Shown here piece by piece: positions 1 to 7,468 of a stretch of 13,629 bases of DNA; position 1 is the stretch's first letter, and each line of letters begins with the position of its first letter. The stretch is from an uncultured Bacilli bacterium. Its GTDB lineage: Bacteria > Bacillota_I > Bacilli_A > RF39 > UBA660. A program made the position numbers and the translations under genes. The stretch spans positions 1 through 13,629 of the forward strand of contig CALVUU010000068.1 in the NCBI GenBank assembly GCA_944363655.1, in the 5' to 3' direction. The notes beneath the pieces were generated by a model. That model was given only the letters and a program-made list of their open reading frames with translations. It was not told where the DNA came from and ran no database searches.

Positions 1-509
1 AATGGCTTTGACATTGATAGTATAATTAGTATTTTCTGATAAATTACTAAATACATTATTTGCTTGATATGCGCCATTATTTATGGAATATTCATATCTT
101 ACTATATTATTTGTTCCATTTGTTCCACTTGGGGTTAATGTTATACTATTCCATGTTGTACTTGCATTTACACTTGTTACTACTGGTAATATATATACTT
201 CGGTTGTTATGGCTTCATAATATTCTGTTGATTCTATATTATTACTATCTACTACTTTTATTCTTATATCATATTCAGTTGAATCTGCTAAATTGGTAAA
301 TGTATAGGTATTATTACTTGATTCTATCCAATCATTATCATTTATCTTATACATGTATTTACTTACATTATTACTTCCACCACTTGCTGTTACATTTACT
401 GTAATACTATTTAATGTAACACTATGTGTTACATTATCAACTGAAGGTATAACATATTCATTAGTTGTTACATTTGTTTCATAGACATTTGATTTTATAT
501 TATTGGTAT
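1..509. repeat. Left copy of a 509-base direct repeat (FN3 coding)
   Basis: This stretch aligns without gaps to 13121-13629 at a constant offset of 13120 bases. My hand count gives about 82 mismatches in 509 bases (about 84% identity). Both copies are in the same reading frame of the two FN3 surface genes and in the same orientation. The repeat is cut by both window edges, so the true unit is longer. Confidence 0.9.
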
Positions 510-1374
510 CTACTACATAACTATATACTTTATATTCTGTATTTGATTTTAAACTTGTAAATTCATAATTATCTTCATTACTTTCTATAAATTCTACTGT
601 ATCTATACTTCTTGTATTACTTACTTCTTCTATTCCATAATAGTATTTAGCTATACTTCCACTACCTAAGGTTACATCAGGTGTTACTCTTATACTATTA
701 TAGGTTGTTGTTGATTCTATATTATTTATCTCTGCTAATTCATAACTACTCATTTTATCTTGCGTTATATATAGTTTTCCTGTTAATGTTTTATTAGTAT
801 TTGCTTGTTGGTCTGTATCTAAATTAACTAATGTTACTTCAATATTCCAATCTTGTATTGTTTCATTTGCATTGGTTGCACTTATTTCATAATCAGGAAC
901 AAGTAAGAATCCTCCAGTTCTTGTCGTTATATCAAAACCATCTTCATAGTGAACTAATCCTGTTATATTTTCTACCATGTTACCATTAGGATCAGTTACA
1001 TTAAGTAATATCTCCGGAGTACCATTATCTGATGTATAAACAAAATCATTTGATTCAATAATAAGATATATATTATATGTAGCATCTACATTACTTGTTG
1101 TATCACCAGCTCTAAGTAAAGCTGTACCAGTAGTACTATCTGATAAATTATCCATACCCTTACCAAAATTATCTTGATTAGCTTGAATATATATTGAATC
1201 ACCAAAATTAAATGATAATAGATCTGTTGAACCTGTTATAACACTCGTATCAATAGTTCCACTACGATCACCTTGCATAAAGAAGTATGCATATGTTGCA
1301 CCAATAACCATACTTAAAAATGTAATTGTTGCTATTATTAGTAATATTTTATTTTTTTTATCTACTAAATTCAT
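1..1374 (-). CDS. FN3-repeat surface protein with SipW-cognate-type signal (3' end missing)
   Basis: I see 458 codons from the ATG at 1372-1374 to the left edge without a stop, so the C-terminus lies outside the window. The start is set by a good ribosome site (GGAGTG) eight bases upstream. Residues 6-8 are basic, 9-24 hydrophobic, and 25-31 read GATYAYF, the pattern of SipW-cognate signal peptides (TasA/camelysin class); export by a SipW-type peptidase is inferred. Residues about 32-208 are a beta-rich, Asn/Asp/Thr-rich region that I cannot assign firmly; it may be TasA-like. FN3-type units follow at about 214-307, 308-394 and 395 to the edge, each with the Y.Y / T.F..L...T.Y...V.A.D pattern. 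It is probably a cell-surface or matrix adhesin. The last 170 visible residues closely match the right-hand gene at 11735-13629 on the same strand. It diverges from the small regulator gene at 1543. I found no convincing promoter in the 168-base gap. Confidence 0.85.
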   Translation of the reverse strand, partial: MNLVDKKNKILLIIATITFLSMVIGATYAYFFMQGDRSGTIDTSVITGSTDLLSFNFGDSIYIQANQDNFGKGMDNLSDSTTGTALLRAGDTTSNVDATYNIYLIIESNDFVYTSDNGTPEILLNVTDPNGNMVENITGLVHYEDGFDITTRTGGFLLVPDYEISATNANETIQDWNIEVTLVNLDTDQQANTNKTLTGKLYITQDKMSSYELAEINNIESTTTYNSIRVTPDVTLGSGSIAKYYYGIEEVSNTRSIDTVEFIESNEDNYEFTSLKSNTEYKVYSYVVDTNNIKSNVYETNVTTNEYVIPSVDNVTHSVTLNSITVNVTASGGSNNVSKYMYKINDNDWIESSNNTYTFTNLADSTEYDIRIKVVDSNNIESTEYYEAITTEVYILPVVTSVNASTTWNSITLTPSGTNGTNNIVRYEYSINNGAYQANNVFSNLSENTNYTINVKAI

Positions 1375-1542
1375 AAAATCACTCCAATATATTTGTAAAT
1401 ATTTTCAAAATACTAATATAGTATCATATTATATCTGAAATAATATTAACATATATTAAAGCAAAATTCAATAACGGTTTAGTAACAAAATGAAACTAGA
1501 TATAGTAGTAATAAAATAGTAATATATCAATAGGTGAAAAAC

Positions 1543-1689
1543 ATGATAAACAGTCAAATAAGAATTCCTGAAGAATTATGGGATAAAATAAAAGAAATTA
1601 GTGAACAAGAAGAAAGAAGTATTAATTCTCAAATAGTTTATATATTAAAAAAATATATTGAAGAATATGAAAAAGAAGATAAAAAATAG
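1543..1689 (+). CDS. Small Arc-like ribbon-helix-helix DNA-binding protein
   Basis: A 48-residue ORF starts at ATG 1543 with a ribosome site AGGTGA at 1532-1537 and ends TAG at 1687-1689. The short beta strand NSQIRIP (residues 3-9) is followed by an amphipathic helix (10-24), a turn at ERSINSQ (24-30) and a second helix (about 28-44). This is the order of Arc/MetJ-type ribbon-helix-helix proteins; the RSINSQI turn matches the conserved R-S-(V/I)-N-S-E-I of Arc. Such proteins bind DNA as dimers through the paired beta strands, usually as repressors. The gene lies 25 bases before the yqfQ-like gene, so the two are probably co-transcribed, and it diverges from the FN3 surface gene. It may control itself or that gene, which is inference. 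Being short and fully charged at the end, it carries no other domain. Confidence 0.8.
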   Translation: MINSQIRIPEELWDKIKEISEQEERSINSQIVYILKKYIEEYEKEDKK

Positions 1690-1714
1690 CATAAAATATA
1701 GTAAGGTGATTATT

Positions 1715-1975
1715 ATGTTTGGAACTAATGTTGCTAGTGGTTTATCCCTTACTAAAATTCTTGGAGGTATATCTAAAGGTTTATCTATTGTCAATCAAGT
1801 GATACCTTTATATGAACAAGCAAAGCCAATGATTAAGAATGCTAAAAAAGTAATGAGTGTTTTAAGTGAATTAAAAAATACAAGTAATAATAAAGCAACT
1901 ATTGAAGTAAAAAACCAAGAAAAAACTGAACCATTAAAGGTTCAGTCTAATAACAATCCTGTATTTTTTCAATAA
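1715..1975 (+). CDS. YqfQ/VrrA-like small protein
   Basis: This 86-residue protein starts at ATG 1715, chosen because AAGGTG (1703-1708) lies just upstream; an in-frame ATG at 1658 would overlap the preceding gene and has no such site. The N-terminal half (residues about 8-55: gly-rich LTKILGGISKGL, then VNQVIPLYEQAKPMIKNAKK) resembles the conserved core of the YqfQ/VrrA family, which has no well-defined function and is spore-linked in Bacillus. The C-terminal 30 residues are polar, Asn/Lys/Gln-rich and probably disordered. In Bacillus subtilis yqfQ also lies close to sigA and trmK, which supports the call. The 3' end overlaps the convergent trmK by 29 bases, and its coding sequence contains the terminator of that opposite operon. 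The family assignment rests on motif likeness and context. Confidence 0.65.
   Translation: MFGTNVASGLSLTKILGGISKGLSIVNQVIPLYEQAKPMIKNAKKVMSVLSELKNTSNNKATIEVKNQEKTEPLKVQSNNNPVFFQ
1920..1945 (-). terminator. Intrinsic terminator of the dnaG-sigA-trmK operon
   Basis: Read on the minus strand, CTGAACC and GGTTCAG form a perfect 7-bp stem with a 6-base loop (arms 1939-1945 and 1926-1932), followed at once by TTTTTT. It begins one base after the trmK stop. The whole element lies inside the last third of the convergent yqfQ-like coding region. On the plus strand the hairpin lacks an adjacent T run, so it should act in one direction only. Confidence 0.85.
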
Positions 1976-2576
1976 TACTTTGTAATATAGTAATATAATT
2001 TAAATATTTTTTATCTTTTGATTTAGAATATATTAATTTATAATGTTTTATTAAATAATTATAATATTCTAAATTATTACTTTTACCAAATAATAATTCT
2101 GATTCCTCTAAATTATCAGATCCTTTTTTATATCTAATAATAACATAGTAATGTTTATTATCTTTTATTACTACTTCCCTATCTATTTTATATTTTAAAT
2201 TTTTCATAAATAATCTTAATTCATAATGATCATTATTACTTTGAATAATTAATGTATTAGGTATATTACTATTACTTAATATATTTTTAATTGTACTAGT
2301 CCCCATTCCTGCAATAATACCTACATCATAGGTTTTAGTTATATTTTTAAATCCATCAGATAATATTAAAGGTATTTTATCTTCTATTTTATATTTTTTT
2401 AAATTATTTAAACTATACTCTAAAACTTTTGAAGATATATCCGTTGCAGTGATATCACTAGTTATATTATTTTGATATAAATATATTGGAATATATGCAT
2501 GATCTGTACCAATATCAATAACACTGTTATTGATTGGTACTAGATCTGCTATTGCTTTTAATCTTTTAGTTATCAT
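1947..2576 (-). CDS. trmK: tRNA (adenine(22)-N1)-methyltransferase TrmK
   Basis: This 209-residue class I SAM-dependent methyltransferase methylates N1 of A22 in the D-loop of certain tRNAs (known for the family). Visible motifs are the glycine motif [10 protein letters not shown] at 21-30, ATDIS (44-48) for the ribose-binding acidic residue, LSDGF (72-76), AGMG (89-92) and the IQSNN segment (111-115) where the family usually has Q-P-N. The C-terminal 60 residues are the helical extension that follows the Rossmann domain in TrmK. It is slightly shorter than the usual 225-240 residues. The start codon overlaps the sigA stop as ATGA, indicating translational coupling. The dnaG-sigA-trmK order matches the Bacillus cluster, except that the yqfO-like partner commonly next to trmK is not here. 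Confidence 0.93.
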   Translation of the reverse strand: MITKRLKAIADLVPINNSVIDIGTDHAYIPIYLYQNNITSDITATDISSKVLEYSLNNLKKYKIEDKIPLILSDGFKNITKTYDVGIIAGMGTSTIKNILSNSNIPNTLIIQSNNDHYELRLFMKNLKYKIDREVVIKDNKHYYVIIRYKKGSDNLEESELLFGKSNNLEYYNYLIKHYKLIYSKSKDKKYLNYITILQSIIEKIQDCY

Positions 2577-3679
2577 TCTTCAAGAAAATCTCTTAATTTC
2601 TTAGCTCTCGATGGATGTCTTAGTTTTCTTAAAGCTTTTGCTTCAATTTGTCTTATTCGCTCTCTTGTTACATTAAATTTCTTTCCAACTTCTTCAAGAG
2701 TATGACAAGTTCCATCAATAAGTCCAAATCTAAGTTCTAATACTTCTTGTTCTCTTGCTTGCAAGGACATTAATACTTCTTTAATTTCTTCTTTTAAAAT
2801 TTCATTTTCTGTATATTCTTCTGGTGATAAACTAGATTCATCCTTCAAAAAATCTCCAAGATGAGAATCTTCTTCTTCCCCAATTGGTGTTTCTAAAGAA
2901 ACTGGTTCTTGACTTATCTTTAATACTTCTCTAACCTTTTCTACCCCTACACCCATTTTCTTAGCAATTTCTTCTTCACTAGGTTCTCTATTTAATTCCA
3001 AAGTAAGTTGTCTTTGAACTCGAGACATTTTATTGATAGTTTCAACCATATGAACAGGAACTCTTATGGTTCTTGCTTGATCAGCAAGAGCTCTAGTTAT
3101 AGCTTGTCTAATCCACCATGTAGCATAAGTTGAAAATTTATATCCTTTATCATAATCAAATTTTTCAACAGCTTTCATTAAACCAATATTACCTTCTTGA
3201 ATTAAATCAAGGAATAATAAACCACGTCCGACATACCTTTTAGCAATACTAACAACTAAACGAAGATTAGATTCCGCAAGGATTCTTTTAGCATCTTCAT
3301 CACCACTAGCAACTCTTTGAGAAATTTCCATTTCTTCTGTACTTGAAAGCAAAGAAATACGTCCAATTTCTTTTAAATACATCCGTACAGGATCATTTAT
3401 ATTAATATCCTTAGTTATATCTTCATCATTTAATATAATATCTTCTGATACTTCTTTTGGTTTAACTTTTACTTGACCTGTTTCAGAATCGACGTCTGCT
3501 TCTGCTACTACTTCAATTTTATTATCCATTAATTTATTATATAAACCATCTAAAGCATCACTATCGATTTCTAATCCTTTTAATTCTTCCGCTAATTCTT
3601 CATAGGTAATAAAACCTTTTTCTTTACCCTTTGCAATTAAACTATTTTCTCTTTCTTCTAAAGTCTTAATTTCGTTCAT
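2573..3679 (-). CDS. sigA: Primary RNA polymerase sigma factor SigA (RpoD)
   Basis: This 368-residue housekeeping sigma factor directs RNA polymerase to -35/-10 promoters. Region 1.1 is a short domain at about 1-60, followed by an acidic linker. Region 1.2 starts at [11 protein letters not shown] (96-106). Region 2 covers about 135-210, with the core-binding and -10 recognition segment including [19 protein letters not shown] (183-201). Region 3 spans about 211-290. Region 4 ends with the -35-binding helix-turn-helix [20 protein letters not shown] (327-346) and the RKLRHPSR tail. Length and layout match Gram-positive SigA. It follows dnaG by three bases; its ribosome site AAGGAAGTG lies inside the end of dnaG, so the two are probably translated in step. 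It overlaps trmK by four bases. Confidence 0.98.
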   Translation of the reverse strand: MNEIKTLEERENSLIAKGKEKGFITYEELAEELKGLEIDSDALDGLYNKLMDNKIEVVAEADVDSETGQVKVKPKEVSEDIILNDEDITKDININDPVRMYLKEIGRISLLSSTEEMEISQRVASGDEDAKRILAESNLRLVVSIAKRYVGRGLLFLDLIQEGNIGLMKAVEKFDYDKGYKFSTYATWWIRQAITRALADQARTIRVPVHMVETINKMSRVQRQLTLELNREPSEEEIAKKMGVGVEKVREVLKISQEPVSLETPIGEEEDSHLGDFLKDESSLSPEEYTENEILKEEIKEVLMSLQAREQEVLELRFGLIDGTCHTLEEVGKKFNVTRERIRQIEAKALRKLRHPSRAKKLRDFLEE

Positions 3680-3682
3680 ATT

Positions 3683-5422
3683 TCACACTTCCTTTTTTAA
3701 TTCAGTTAATTTAGTAATTAACTCAAGCTTTTTATCTATATCCAACTCTTTTTTAATTTTTTCCTTTAGTTCCTTTATTTCCTCTTTTTTTAAAATACTT
3801 AATACGACATCTACACAACTATTAAATTCTTCTAAAGAAACTACTGTATTATTATTTACACTGATTATTTCATTAACATAATTACTTAAATCTTCTTGAG
3901 GTATTATATAAGTAATAAAATCTGCTATATTAATATTATTATGTACATTATTATAATAAACTATTTCACTTGCTAACATTCTTTCTTTTTTTTCTTTAAA
4001 ATACCCTAAACGATTCTTATAAATTGTTATATATGTTGGATCACTCATCATCGAAAACAAAATTTTACTAACCGCTATATCATATTTACTTTGTTTTGGC
4101 TTATCTACCTGCCTTGTATTAGTTATATTTTTATTTTTATCAACCACATTACTTTTTAATTCTCTTTTTAATATATCGGCATCAATTTCATAATCTTTGC
4201 TTATTTTAGATATAACTAACTCTTTTGTCAAGTCATCTGCGTTATTTAAACTAAAAATTACTTCTTTTACATATTCTATTAAGTCTTCCATATTATTTAA
4301 ATTTTTATTGTTTTTTAAATATTCTAACTTAAAATCAATATATTTTAAAGCATGTTTTATATTATCTTTTAAACTATCAATTCCCTTAAGTCTTATGTAT
4401 TCATCGGGATCTTTTGCACCATTTAATCTAACTACTTTCGTATCAACCCCAGCATTTATTAATAATTCTCCGTTTTTTACCGTTGCATCTAATCCAGCAT
4501 TATCATTATCAAGTATTAATATAACAGGTACTTTTAATTTTTTTAAAACGTTTATTTGTTCTTGAGATAAGGCAACACCCATTAATGCTACAACATTTTT
4601 AATACCTTTACTACTAAGGGTAATAGCATCCATATTTCCTTCAACTACAATGACTTCTTTTAATTCTCTAATGCTCTTACGAGCATTATGATAATTAAAT
4701 AATATATGTCCTTTTTTAAATATTTCTGTTTCTTTAGTATTCATATACTTAGCAGTATCTACTTCATTATTAAAAATACGTCCTGTAAAACCTACCACTT
4801 GTCCTTTTAAATCTTCAATAGGTATCATTATTCGATTAGTAAATACATCATATATATCTAAACCAACTTTATTTACTAATCCTAAATCAGTTATTTTATC
4901 TAAATCATATTTTTTATTACTTAATAATTTATATAAAGTATCTTTCTTGCTTAACGATAAACCAATATTAAATTCTCTAATAATTGCTTCATTAATACCT
5001 CGATTTTCTAAATACTTACGAGCATTTACCCCTTGTTCTGTAAATATATTATTCAAATAAAACTTTTTAGCCAAATCCATTATTTCATAATCTTCTTTAT
5101 TACGTAAAGAATAATTTGTATAATTATTAATACTTAAGTTATAACCAACTTTATCAGCAACAATCTTTACCGCCTCTAAAAAGGTGACGTTTTCGTACTT
5201 CATAACAAATGTAAATACATTACCACCAGTTCGACATGTAAAACAATTAAATATTTGTCTTTCTCGAGACACTACTAAACTAGGTGAATGGTCATCATGA
5301 AAAGGGCAAACCGCCAAAAAGTTTTTGCCTCTTTGTTTTAATGATAAATAATCACCAATTATATCGACAATATCTGCTCTTTCCAAAATGGCACTGAGCT
5401 CTTCATCTTTAATATATGCCAT
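3683..5422 (-). CDS. dnaG: DNA primase DnaG
   Basis: This 579-residue primase synthesises RNA primers at the replication fork and interacts with the replicative helicase. The N-terminal CHC2 zinc-binding domain has C39, H42, C60 and C63. The catalytic core has RIMIPI (197-202) and the TOPRIM domain with E261 in VEGNMDAI, the metal-binding acidic pair D305 and D307 in LILDNDNAG, and KDPDEY (337-342). The region beyond about 430 is Lys/Asn/Glu-rich and divergent, as expected for the helicase-binding domain. The start has a strong AGAGGGGA ribosome site. Its promoter candidate overlaps the stop codon of the upstream RnfD-like gene, so dnaG, sigA and trmK may be a unit of their own with some read-through from uvrC. 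Its length is slightly under the usual 590-620. Confidence 0.98.
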   Translation of the reverse strand: MAYIKDEELSAILERADIVDIIGDYLSLKQRGKNFLAVCPFHDDHSPSLVVSRERQIFNCFTCRTGGNVFTFVMKYENVTFLEAVKIVADKVGYNLSINNYTNYSLRNKEDYEIMDLAKKFYLNNIFTEQGVNARKYLENRGINEAIIREFNIGLSLSKKDTLYKLLSNKKYDLDKITDLGLVNKVGLDIYDVFTNRIMIPIEDLKGQVVGFTGRIFNNEVDTAKYMNTKETEIFKKGHILFNYHNARKSIRELKEVIVVEGNMDAITLSSKGIKNVVALMGVALSQEQINVLKKLKVPVILILDNDNAGLDATVKNGELLINAGVDTKVVRLNGAKDPDEYIRLKGIDSLKDNIKHALKYIDFKLEYLKNNKNLNNMEDLIEYVKEVIFSLNNADDLTKELVISKISKDYEIDADILKRELKSNVVDKNKNITNTRQVDKPKQSKYDIAVSKILFSMMSDPTYITIYKNRLGYFKEKKERMLASEIVYYNNVHNNINIADFITYIIPQEDLSNYVNEIISVNNNTVVSLEEFNSCVDVVLSILKKEEIKELKEKIKKELDIDKKLELITKLTELKKEV

Positions 5423-5493
5423 ATCTTCCCCTCTACCTATTATATATTCACGCTAGCACTAATTATCCTTTGTGTATTTCAAAAATCGTCATT

Positions 5494-5522
5494 ATTTTAC
5501 CATTTTTGGAGCAATTTATCAA
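5494..5522 (-). promoter_or_regulatory. SigA-type promoter for dnaG-sigA-trmK
   Basis: On the minus strand, TTGATA (5517-5522) is followed by a 17-base spacer and TAAAAT (5494-5499), five of six matches at each box. Transcription would start near 5487, giving a leader of about 65 bases before the dnaG ATG. The -10 box covers the TAA stop of the RnfD-like gene, so the promoter sits in coding DNA. I see no terminator between the two genes. Confidence 0.6.
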
Positions 5523-6360
5523 GTATAGATGCAAAAAAACTTAAAAATAAAGCACTAATAAATACTCCTTCATTAATATTTACCCAAAATGTAGTAATAA
5601 AAGAAAGTAATCCTAACAAAATACCATATATAATCATAGCTAACTTACCATGGGGTGAACTAACAGAATCAGTATTTAATAGTATTAATCCTAAAATAGC
5701 ACTACTATAATGAAATATATTAACATCCAAACCACTAAATATCAAAGAACAACCAATAAATACTAATAAACTAATTATTGCTATATTTTTTTTATAATTG
5801 CTAATAAAACTAAATATAACTAATACTATTAATCCCAGCACAATATTTGTTGAGGCTATCCCTCCAACATTTCGCCCCCATAATAAATCCCAATAATTTA
5901 AAAAATATATATTTAACTCTTCACTAGCATTTAAATAAGAATACTTACCAAAAAGATATACTAAAAAAATAATAAATAATTTACAAAAAGCTATTTTATT
6001 AAATTTAAACTTCTTTTCTATAATATTTGCTAGTATAAATGAAATTAATAAACCTCCACTATATAAAACTATATTAATATTCGGAGGTAAAAATAAAGGT
6101 ATAATTAATATAAATAATAAATCTAAACTCCAAAATTCTTTCTTTTTAAATAATATTTTATTAACTAATATATATATACCTAAACTAATAACTAACATAT
6201 AAATAATTTTCGGTACTAAAAATAAAGAAATTAAATTATGATTATATAATAAAATTCCATTTTTATAAATACCATATAAAATAAAAGGTATAAGACATAA
6301 TATATACTTAATTACTATTTTTTTAATACTATCTTTATTATGAAAAAATACTTTATTCAT
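5497..6360 (-). CDS. RnfD-like membrane electron-transfer subunit
   Basis: This 287-residue, very hydrophobic protein has about eight or nine predicted membrane segments. RnfD and NqrB subunits carry covalently bound FMN and pass electrons through the membrane in ion-pumping Rnf/Nqr complexes. Family signs are GGIASTNIVLG (166-176), where T171 is a candidate flavin-linking threonine, and TDSVSSPHGK (230-239), matching the TDP.TSP...G motif, followed by YGILLGLL and EGVFIS. The usual FNPAAF motif is altered to FNKIAF (120-125). The start overlaps the RnfC-like stop as ATGA, with AGGAAGAG upstream. RnfA, B, E and G are not adjacent: dnaG follows directly. Family membership is fairly clear; whether it forms an ion pump is unknown. 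Confidence 0.75.
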   Translation of the reverse strand: MNKVFFHNKDSIKKIVIKYILCLIPFILYGIYKNGILLYNHNLISLFLVPKIIYMLVISLGIYILVNKILFKKKEFWSLDLLFILIIPLFLPPNINIVLYSGGLLISFILANIIEKKFKFNKIAFCKLFIIFLVYLFGKYSYLNASEELNIYFLNYWDLLWGRNVGGIASTNIVLGLIVLVIFSFISNYKKNIAIISLLVFIGCSLIFSGLDVNIFHYSSAILGLILLNTDSVSSPHGKLAMIIYGILLGLLSFITTFWVNINEGVFISALFLSFFASILDKLLQKW

Positions 6361-7466
6361 TTTCTCTTCCTCAACTTATTTTTTAAATTAACAAAACCAG
6401 GACAAATATAAGAACATAGTCCACAATCAATACATTTATCTTTATTTTTTCCTGATAAAGGATTTACTCCCATAGGACAAATATCAATACATTTTCCACA
6501 ATTAATGCAACACTCTTCTATATCATTTTCTTTCCTCATTATATTAATAGCATATATATTTTCATCTATAATAAAACTATCAATATCACTTACTATACTA
6601 CCTTTCATTAAACCATTATAAACAATATAATAATTTTTATCTATAATATCTATATATTTACTTAATATTTCTTTTAAAGAAGTATATTTTTTAACTCTTA
6701 TTACAATACCACATTTTATAGCATTACCCGATATAGTAATTAATAATGTATCATCAAAAAGACATTTTAAATAATTATTTAATTGTAATAACTCTATTGT
6801 AGATAAATATAAAGTAGATCCTTTTAATCCAATTTTTTCTTTTAAAAATTCTTCTTTTTCTAATAAATATTCATCATTTACTAAAGTAAGTTCAATATTA
6901 GGATATGTCCCAATAATATTTAGACAATCAACTATTACATTTGTATCAACATTTTTAACTACTAAATAATTATGATTACTTTTATAAAGAATACTAAGTT
7001 TATCAAATAATTCAAGTAATTCTAATATATTTTCTTTTAAAGCAAATATATTATTATATACATAAGGTTCATCATTTATAGTTGTAATTATAATATTTTC
7101 AAATTCGGTTTGACTTTTAAATTTATCCAAGAGTTTTTTATTCTTATTTTCATCTAAACATTTTAAAATATTTTTAATAGTTATTTCCCTACTTTTATTT
7201 TCAACCTTACTATCTTCTCGAAAATCATTTTCAATTACTAGACTATTTTGATAATATTTGCTAAATAACATTTTTTTAACGCCATAGGCAACTCCGGAGA
7301 CTGGAGAGTAATAATTTTTACCAACAAAAAGCCCTTTATATACTAATTCATCTTGATGAACTAAAATATCTTTAACAGGAATATAAACAAAATCAGGATT
7401 TAAAAAATACTTTATATCATTACTTACTTTAATATTTTTATCTTTTTCTAAACTAAAGAACCGCAT
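6357..7466 (-). CDS. RnfC-like iron-sulfur protein lacking the NADH/FMN-site motif
   Basis: The protein has 369 residues; classical RnfC has roughly 430 or more. The layout follows RnfC: an N-terminal barrel-sandwich region (about 20-75, with VYIPVKDILVHQDE and YYSPVSGVAYG), a Rossmann-like middle (about 120-205, with NDEPYVYNN where RnfC has AECEPY), an SLBB-like part (240-270, LLITISGNAIKCG), a YNGLMKG segment (283-289) and two 4Fe-4S motifs. These are C320-x2-C323-x2-C326-x3-C330-P and C345-x2-C348-x2-C351-x3-C355-P. The GxGGAGFPT loop that forms the flavin/NADH site in RnfC and NuoF is absent before NDEPY. It may therefore pass electrons from ferredoxin or another carrier rather than oxidise NADH, which is inference. 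It lies two bases after uvrC and overlaps the RnfD-like gene by four. Confidence 0.78.
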   Translation of the reverse strand: MRFFSLEKDKNIKVSNDIKYFLNPDFVYIPVKDILVHQDELVYKGLFVGKNYYSPVSGVAYGVKKMLFSKYYQNSLVIENDFREDSKVENKSREITIKNILKCLDENKNKKLLDKFKSQTEFENIIITTINDEPYVYNNIFALKENILELLELFDKLSILYKSNHNYLVVKNVDTNVIVDCLNIIGTYPNIELTLVNDEYLLEKEEFLKEKIGLKGSTLYLSTIELLQLNNYLKCLFDDTLLITISGNAIKCGIVIRVKKYTSLKEILSKYIDIIDKNYYIVYNGLMKGSIVSDIDSFIIDENIYAINIMRKENDIEECCINCGKCIDICPMGVNPLSGKNKDKCIDCGLCSYICPGFVNLKNKLRKRK

Positions 7467-7468
7467 TA

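Noticed and set aside
60..299. 79-residue Leu/Tyr/His-rich plus-strand frame
   Set aside because: It is the complement of FN3 repeat codons, with no ribosome site and an unlikely composition.
1375..1542. Promoters for the left FN3 gene and the small regulator
   Set aside because: Several TATAAT-like words occur, as expected in AT-rich DNA, but none has an acceptable -35 box at 16-18 bases.
1658..1714. Earlier in-frame start for the yqfQ-like gene
   Set aside because: It overlaps the regulator gene, has no ribosome site, and encodes a Lys-rich run unlike the family; ATG 1715 has AAGGTG upstream.
4197..4565. 122-residue plus-strand reading frame inside dnaG
   Set aside because: It lies antisense to the TOPRIM region of a clear dnaG, has no ribosome site, and its composition is that of a complement shadow.
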